Made by a program: the position numbers and the translations under genes
NCBI RefSeq assembly: GCF_964199755.1
Contig: NC_133914.1
Span: forward strand, 4,171,868 to 4,235,867
Origin: Larus michahellis
Taxonomy: Eukaryota > Chordata > Aves > Charadriiformes > Laridae
DNA: 64,000 nt
Direction: 5' to 3'
The notes under the pieces: model-generated
Seen by the model: only the letters and a program-made list of their open reading frames with translations
Databases searched by the model: none
Told to the model about the DNA's origin: nothing
Part shown: one piece after another, positions 45,650 to 64,000 of the stretch
Numbering within the stretch: position 1 is the stretch's first letter
How the letters are laid out: each line of letters starts with the position of its first letter

Positions 45650-45873
45650 CGTGAACCCCCGACTTGTGCCGGCCGCGGCCCTGCCAGCCCCCCGCCCTCA
45701 ACCCGCCATTGCGGCCCCCCCCGCCGCCTCACGGCGCACGCGCGCAAGCCCCGCCCCGTGGCGCGGCGCGGCGCGGCGCCTGCGCGCGCTTCCCGCCCTG
45801 GGCGCGGGCGGGTGACGCAGGCGGAAGGGCACGTCACCCTCCGGTGGAGGCTGAGGCGGCGCCGGCGGGCGAG
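45650..45873 (+). promoter_or_regulatory. DHDDS: DHDDS CpG-island promoter and noncoding exon 1
   Basis: A dense CpG block with an NRF1-type GCGCACGCGC (45734-45743), a GGCGGAAG ETS core and a CACGTCACC stretch near 45820-45840. A good splice donor, GGGCGAG|GTAACGG at 45873/45874, ends a likely noncoding first exon. No TATA box, as is usual for housekeeping genes. Confidence 0.6.
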
Positions 45874-47428
45874 GTAACGGGCGGGCGACCGGGCGCGCCT
45901 TCGGCAGCGGGGCAGCCGGGCAGCCCCTCGGGGGTGCGGTGGGTGTGTGTGTGTGTGGGGGGGGGGTCTTTCCTTCCACCGGGTCTCTGCCGCCAGTCCC
46001 GCTCGGTAGCCGCTCACGGGGCCGGGGGGAGGCCTGAGGGACGCCCCGTCCCCGGAGAGCTTCCCTTGGGCCTGCCTCACCCTGAGGGAGTGGGCCCGGT
46101 GTCCTTCCCCCCCCTCTCCCTTCTCCGCTCGCTGTCGGTGGGGAGAGCTGCCTGCCGCAGAGAGAGCGGCGGGGGGCGGGGTGTAAGTGCTCCTCTGGCT
46201 GTACCCGCCCCAGTCACGGCCTTTCTGGTGCTGTGTTTATGCCTTAAGGACAAGGGGCTTCTTCGCGAGGGTTATTTTTTAAGATGACTGTGTGAAACCA
46301 TATATAAAAGATCGGTTATCAAGCATTGGAACAGGCTGCTCAGGAGAGTGGTGGAGTCACCATCCCTGGAGGTATTTAAAAAGCAGGTAGACATGGGGCT
46401 GAGGGACATGGGTTAGTGGTGGGTTTTGTCAGTGTTGGGTTGACGGTTGGACTCGATGATCTTAAAGGCCCCTTTCAACTTAGACAATTCTGTGATTCTG
46501 TCCTTGCTGTTAACAGCCAAAGGTGGTGTTGGAAGAGGGTGTTTTCAGGCTGAGCTATTCAAAAGGAGCATTAAGAGCTTTAGTAGCAGAGCCTGAGGTT
46601 CAGCGGTTCCTTGCCTTAATGTTTTGTGGCTATATCTGTGGCTAGGTGTCCCCTCCGGAGGGAAGAGGCAGAGAAGGCCCATACAGCAAATTAATGCAAT
46701 CAAGTGTAATTTGAATCTGCCTCAGTGCCTAGATGGATACCAGGTGGTTGGATCTGGACTGTTGCCCCCACAGCTCTCTCTTCATAGATGCTTTGCCCAC
46801 ATCTCTCAAGGTTCCTAGCTGGGAGAATTGAAGATTAACATGGAAGTTCAGCAAAATCTTGTTTACTCAAACCAGATCTTAGTATTTGATGTGCAGATAA
46901 AGTGGCAAAAAATACAACATTTTTACAGCTCCAGGGGCTAAAGTTCTCTACTTGTGAAGGAAAAGAAATATCAGTGGTGACACAAGTGCAGGGTAGTTGG
47001 TGATGCAGACGGTTGCTTCATTTGAAGGTTTTCCAGCAATTCCCATGCAAAAGCATTGAAGGTCAGTTGGTACTGCGGCCACCCTGTGACTCGCCTGGCA
47101 GTAGCCCAAATTGTGGGTCTGTGCTTGCTCACCAGCTACTTCTGCTGGAAGACACAGTAATGTCTTTTTCTTGCTACCAGCTAGTGCAAAATCCACTCTC
47201 ATGACATACAGCTGGAAAACTCCAGAGCTCGTTTCTGAGCTTCTTCATTGTTTGCTTATTGAAGCACTTGTACAGATGATAAAAAGGGCCCCAAAGCACC
47301 TACTTAAAGCTTATTTTTCCAAGGTGATGGTTTGTAGAGTTGCTTTGGGCTCAAACAGAATCTTCTGTACCTCTAATCCCTTTATTTTCATCTTCCCATT
47401 GAAAAAGAAAAGGAGCTCTTGGTAAGAC
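45874..47428 (+). other. DHDDS: DHDDS intron 1
   Basis: Runs from the proposed noncoding exon to the exon with the ATG, whose acceptor is probably just before gagctcttgg at 47412. It contains a CR1 LINE 3' end (46316-46500) and nothing else recognised. DNA becomes clearly AT-richer from about 46.3 kb on. Confidence 0.5.
46316..46500 (+). mobile_element. CR1 LINE 3' fragment
   Basis: A 5'-truncated CR1 in plus orientation. It shows the diagnostic text GGAACAGGCTGCTCAGG, GGTATTTAAAAA, GGTTGGACTCGATGATCTTA and AAGGCCCCTTTCAACT, and ends in the octamer-type tail ATTCTGTGATTCTGT. Only the last about 185 bases of the element remain, as is usual in birds. Confidence 0.93.
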
Positions 47429-57195
<9,767 letters not shown>

Positions 57196-58525
57196 CATAG
57201 GTGCTGGGCTGTTCTTGGGAAGATAATTTTTAACCGCGTTAGAGGGAACAGCTGCTGCCCAGAGGAATTCACTCGGTGTGGTTCTGCATCACGGATGCGG
57301 GGCTGCTGTAGGACTTTACGTCCCTGCTGGTCCTGTCCGAGGGCAGGGACAGAGTACTGTGAACCTTTCTAGTTCTGTGAATGCTGCTGAGGAAGGTAAT
57401 GCCGTCCTTCTGTCTCGCCTCCCTGCCCCGATGATGGAGAATACAGGCACCCCACCATATCTCTGCTGCTTGATACTTTACAGTGATAAGAAGTTAGCTA
57501 AAATGAGCCTCCAGTTCTGTTTGACTCCTTGTGAGTTGGCCCAGGCAAACCAATTCAGTCCTGTTAAATCAGTCTGGACTTGAGTTTTTTTCCGTGGCTT
57601 CGCAGTAGTGAATCTTCTGCTGTCCCATAAGGGGAGCCTTGCTTTCTGTAGGGAGAGGATTATTCCTGGTGTAGAAGGGAGCCCTGTGCCAAGCGGTGGC
57701 AGAGGTAGTCCCTGCTGCCTGCTTCACAAGAGCATCTTGTCTTTTCCCCACCTTACTGTCCTCATTTTGATGTATCTGCTCTTGGCTTCCAAAGAGCTAA
57801 AGCGAGGTGGTGTCAGCCTTGCTGTGAAGGCAAAAAAAGCTTCATCGCGTCCTGTGATCCCTTCTGAGCAGTGTGTGTGGGGAAAACCCAAGTGCCGAAG
57901 ACACTGATATTGGAACAGACTGACTTAGGAAAGGCTCCGAGCAGGCAAGGAAAAAACATTGGTTGGGAATTGACTTTGTGGCTTAAAAAAGGAAAAGAAG
58001 GTGCCTAAAACCAGGTGATGGATGCAGTATGCTAAATCCCTCCAAGACCTCTGCAGAGCTATGACTTCACATCCCGTTTCCAGGGAATGAGGGTGGGCTT
58101 AGTTCAGGAATACAGGAGCCAAAACCAACCTCTGCCCCCAGCCAAAATGGTTTAGAAGGGCTGTTTAGCTGATTTTAATGGGAGTGGCTGGAGCAGCTGT
58201 GGAGTGTTTGTTCTCAGTTTTCCATCGGCAGGGAGATGGACTACCTAATTTCCAAGATTGTTTCCGTCTCTGATTTCTCCTGGATTCCGTCCCCATGGTC
58301 AAAATAACAGAAAATGTCTTGATTTTTGTTTCTGGTGCGCGTGCAGGTGCAGCAGTTACTATTGCTGGTTTTTAAAGTGTTCCTTTTTACCTCCAGGTGA
58401 AAACTAGAAAACACAGATTTAAAAGACTTGTAAGTGCTGCAGACTCAGCACTCTGAATGTGATTGTGAAGAGGAGAACTACCATTGTCAAATCGTGAATA
58501 AAGCGTATTCATACCAAACTTACTT
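57196..58525 (+). other. DHDDS: DHDDS 3' UTR
   Basis: About 1.3 kb between the stop codon and the cleavage region after the poly(A) signal. No other features were recognised. Confidence 0.7.
58497..58502 (+). terminator. DHDDS: DHDDS poly(A) signal
   Basis: AATAAA followed within about 20 bases by a likely cleavage region and an A-run. Confidence 0.75.
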
Positions 58526-60120
58526 TAAAAAAAAAAAGCCGAACATCTAGAAGTACGTAGAGCTTATTTGAAGGTGTAATGAAGTTGGCATCCAGGTCTA
58601 ATATAATATTGTTTAACCTGTGGCAGACTCCTCACCTGATTGCTGTTAAACTGGAAATTATTTGAAGGCTGTGTTCTTTTTACAGTCTAGCATGAGCAAT
58701 TTGCTGATACCCCAAGGCTCGGCCGAATGAAGCTCCGCGCACAAACCTCCTCTCGCGTAAGTACCAAACAGCAGGTTGGATGAACGCATGCCGAGATGAC
58801 GGGAGCTGTCGATTTTTAAAACTTCTTTTGCCCTGTTTTATTTTCTCCATCTTCGCATTTCAGGAAGTTGTCTGTGGAAATAGTTTGCTCTCCATGAGAC
58901 AGAGCACTCTCTGCTCTGCATTGCCAGGCTGATGGGGAGACTGTCTTCTACCTGAGAATGCGTTTTTTGCCTTAAAAACCACCAGGTTTTCAGTTGTGTT
59001 ATGATGATACAGGTGACCAAAACCACAGTGGTGGTTTTCCACAAAGTAGAGGTACTGTTGCAAGTGTGGTAATTGAAGGATTTGGTTTACAAAAGGCTGG
59101 TAGGGAAAGTTTTAATCCCTTTTATAAAAGCCATTGTTGTAGTAGGGGAGGAGAAAAAAGTCAGGCCTTCAGGCAGTGGAAAAAGGCTTGTGTTACCTGG
59201 TAGTTTGTTTATTCCGCCTGCATTAGTTATTCTAGCAAAATACCAGTTTTCCCTCTAAGCCTCCCTTCGTTAGAGGCTGAGTGTAAGTTACGCAGGCAAA
59301 CTCCCAGTTTCAGGAGCGCGTCTTTCAGCCGCACTGGTGGAAGCAGAGCTACAGGCTGCCTTTCGACTTCCCCAATTCCTGTTTATGTGGTGAAGATGCA
59401 GAAAAATCAGCACAACTGTGGGGGGGGAAAATGTAGCTCTTCTGGTCTGGAAAAGCCTGAGATTACCCGGGGAGGGGAAGGAGGGGGAAGCTCCTCTTCT
59501 GGATGAGGTTCAATGAGAAGCTTAAAAATTGTGGGCATGAGGAAGGGTGTTCTTTAATGGCTGGATTTGTGGTGGAGGGGCTGTGCCTGCATCCGGGTGG
59601 GGGAAATGGCCCGTTTTGGAAGGGGCTTCCCGAGTCCCTCGCCACAGGTGAATTTGGTGTCACTTTTCTTACATTTTGATTTTTTTTTTTTCTATTTTAG
59701 CACCGCCTCCTCCTCTCCCTTACTCTCTGTCCATTAACGCTCCCCATCTCCCTTTCTTTTTCTTTTTTTTTTTTTTTTTTTAACAGGAAAATCACGGTAA
59801 CCCCGCGTCCCCCGTCCCTGGGAAGTGGGAGGGGGGGTACGGGGCGGGGGGGGGGGGGGGGGGGGGGGGGGTCAGTGCTGAACGAACAGCTCCGCTCCCC
59901 TCCGCGCCGGAGCGTTTGCGGCTCCCCGGTGTGTGTGTGGGGGGGGGTATCCCCTGTCAGTCCCGTTTTTTCTCTTTTCCCCCTTATTTTTGCCTTCTAC
60001 CCCCCGGGGTGTTTCCCGCCGGCGGAATATGGGGGGGGGGGGGGGAGGGGGCGCGAGGCCCCGCTGCGCGCGCGCCACCTCCTCAGCGCGTCCCCCCCCC
60101 CCCCATCCCCGACTGGCCCC
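58526..60120. other. Intergenic region between DHDDS and HMGN2
   Basis: Holds no gene I can support. The left part is AT-rich; the last 300 bases are the start of the HMGN2 CpG island, with long T, G and C runs. Confidence 0.5.
59846..59871. repeat. G26 homopolymer
   Basis: An uninterrupted run of 26 G, about 360 bases before the HMGN2 transcription start region. More G and C runs follow at about 60030-60050 and 60091-60103. Length may be unreliable in assemblies. Confidence 0.9.
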
Positions 60121-60124
60121 ACCC

Positions 60125-60208
60125 CACGTGACCCCCGCCGTCCAATGGGCGGGCGGGGCGGTGGGGATCCGGCTGGAACCGGTTGGGCCGCGTCCGGCTC
60201 TATATAAA
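60125..60208 (+). promoter_or_regulatory. HMGN2: HMGN2 core promoter
   Basis: An E-box CACGTG (60125-60130), a CCAAT box (60142-60146), a GC box (GGGCGGGCGGGG) and TATATAAA (60201-60208) are in canonical order. Transcription should start near 60230-60240, giving a 5' UTR of about 270 bases that is strongly pyrimidine-rich. Confidence 0.75.
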
Positions 60209-60507
60209 ACTTTATAAACACCCGATTCGAATGTAGTGGGGGGTCGGGCGGCCAGCACAGCGCAGCCGGCAGGGAGGGAGCCCGCCCCGCACCGAACCGC
60301 GCCGTACCGCCGCTCCCAGCCCTTCTTCTTCCCCCCCCCTTCCCCTTCCCCTTCTCCCCCCCCCTCCCCTCCCCTCAGCTTCTCGCCGCACCGAGGGCGT
60401 CCCTCACCCTCTCCACCCCCTCACGCCGACAGCGCTCCCTCTCTCTTTCCCCCCCCACCACCCCCCCACTCCCTTTTCCCTCACGCACAACGCGCCCGCG
60501 CGGAGCC

Positions 60508-62979
<2,472 letters not shown>

Positions 62980-63860
62980 AATGTGTGAATTTTTGATAAC
63001 TGTGTACTTCTGGTGACTGTACAGTTTGAAATACTATTTTTTATCAAGTTTTATAACAATGCAGAATTTTGGTTTACTTTTTTTTAAGCTATGTTGTTAG
63101 CACACAGACCGCTTCGATGTTGTGGTTGGGGGGGGGAGGGGGGGGCGGGGCAGTGGGAACAAATGTCACTTAGTCTATTTCTCGGAACCTAAATTTTAAT
63201 CAGAAAAGCTTTCCCTGTCCCCTGGGTTTTGGAAGCAGGGCTCTTCCTGAATAGAGGAGGAAGGGATTCCTCCGTGCTGCACGTCCGCTTAGTTCTGTGA
63301 AGTGCATCCGAGTGAACATCGGAGCTCCCAAGATGCCTTTTGCCGACTTGAAAACCGCAGTTTGTAATGTCCTCTGTATTTCCTTTCGCATCCTCGTTGT
63401 TTGCCTAGAGCCTATCACTCCAAAATACGGCAAAACCGGCATTTTTGGACTTACTACTCCAAATGCATTGTCAGGTGACCCAGACTTCTGGTGTCTAATG
63501 GGATAAAACAGCTCTAAAAGGAGCTGTACTTCCTCTTTTATATTGTGGATCTTCAGACTAAGAAAACCTTCATTTTAATTTTTTTTTTCCTCTAAAAGTC
63601 AGGGTAGGTTTGTGAAGAGTTGTTAAACAACATGCTAAATGTGAAAGTGTCCACCCTCACTCTAAACTTTTCCCTCTACAAGTATGAAATGACGATTTCT
63701 TCGGTTTTATAGCAACTTTTACGTTTTGGTAGTCCATAAAGGGAGGGGAGTTTGACGGTTGTTGTAAAATGTTGCAGATTGTAGCCCATGTCCTGCCTAA
63801 ATTACCATGATTGTTTATGAAAAGTACCTTTAATAAAGCTGGATACGGTTTGGCTTGGAC
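62980..63860 (+). other. HMGN2: HMGN2 3' UTR
   Basis: About 850 bases to the poly(A) signal, AT-rich, with a G-run near 63129-63150. The final 140 bases of the window after it hold nothing recognisable. Confidence 0.7.
63832..63837 (+). terminator. HMGN2: HMGN2 poly(A) signal
   Basis: AATAAA followed by a G/T-rich stretch (ctggatacggtttggcttgg). Confidence 0.75.
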
Positions 63861-64000
63861 TGTTCTTAATGCCTTTCTAATTTCTCTTGCCTTTATTTCA
63901 TCTCTCATGTGGTTAGTGGCAGAAGAATACTTGCTGTGTACATGTATGCGTTTGTATTGAGGCGATGTTTTGCTAATGGCCAAGGATTTGTTTTAAGCAT

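Noticed and set aside
44998-45815. Long Pro/His/Thr-rich ORFs between LIN28A and DHDDS
   Set aside because: They are translations of the CCAACGCACCCCACAG minisatellite in two frames.

Overview
The window looks like a piece of a bird genome, most likely a GC-rich microchromosome. The intron-bearing vertebrate genes have avian-type protein sequences: the 202-residue LIN28A reads like the chicken protein from memory. There is also a CR1 LINE 3' end with its typical terminal octamer repeat, and the introns are short. Gene order and orientation match human 1p36.11: CD52(+), CRYBG2(-), ZNF683(-), LIN28A(+), DHDDS(+), HMGN2(+). No RNA genes, CRISPR arrays, retroviral copies or other LTR elements were recognised.

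Layout. 155-1891 holds a two-exon CD52-like GPI-anchored peptide gene. 2272-2390 is an isolated promoter-like cluster (three CCAAT boxes plus TATATAA) with no gene I can assign. 3975-11895 (minus) is CRYBG2, 19 coding exons that join in frame into 1372 residues: a disordered N-terminus, six beta/gamma-crystallin domains and a ricin-type lectin domain. 12.0-16.6 kb is intergenic. 17221-19428 (minus) is ZNF683 (Hobit), with four Blimp-1-type zinc fingers and the decayed tail of a PR/SET domain. 19.8-28.3 kb is intergenic, with microsatellites, minisatellites, MIR-like SINE scraps and candidate regulatory patches. 28297-40825 is LIN28A (4 exons), followed by a 3' UTR of about 4.1 kb with sites for miR-125, let-7, miR-30 and miR-9. 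A minisatellite (45115-45545) separates LIN28A from the CpG-rich DHDDS promoter. 47429-57195 is DHDDS (8 coding exons, 333 residues) and 60508-62979 is HMGN2 (6 exons, 90 residues).

The genes form no operon or shared pathway; they are a conserved vertebrate neighbourhood. LIN28A (let-7 biogenesis block, pluripotency), HMGN2 (nucleosome binding), DHDDS (dolichol synthesis), ZNF683 (lymphocyte transcription factor), CD52 (leukocyte surface peptide) and CRYBG2 (crystallin-fold protein) act independently. Base composition changes near 46 kb: to the left the DNA is very GC-rich and full of G/C runs and minisatellites, while to the right introns and flanks are AT-richer. All exon borders were derived by eye from splice signals and frame continuity, with no transcript evidence.
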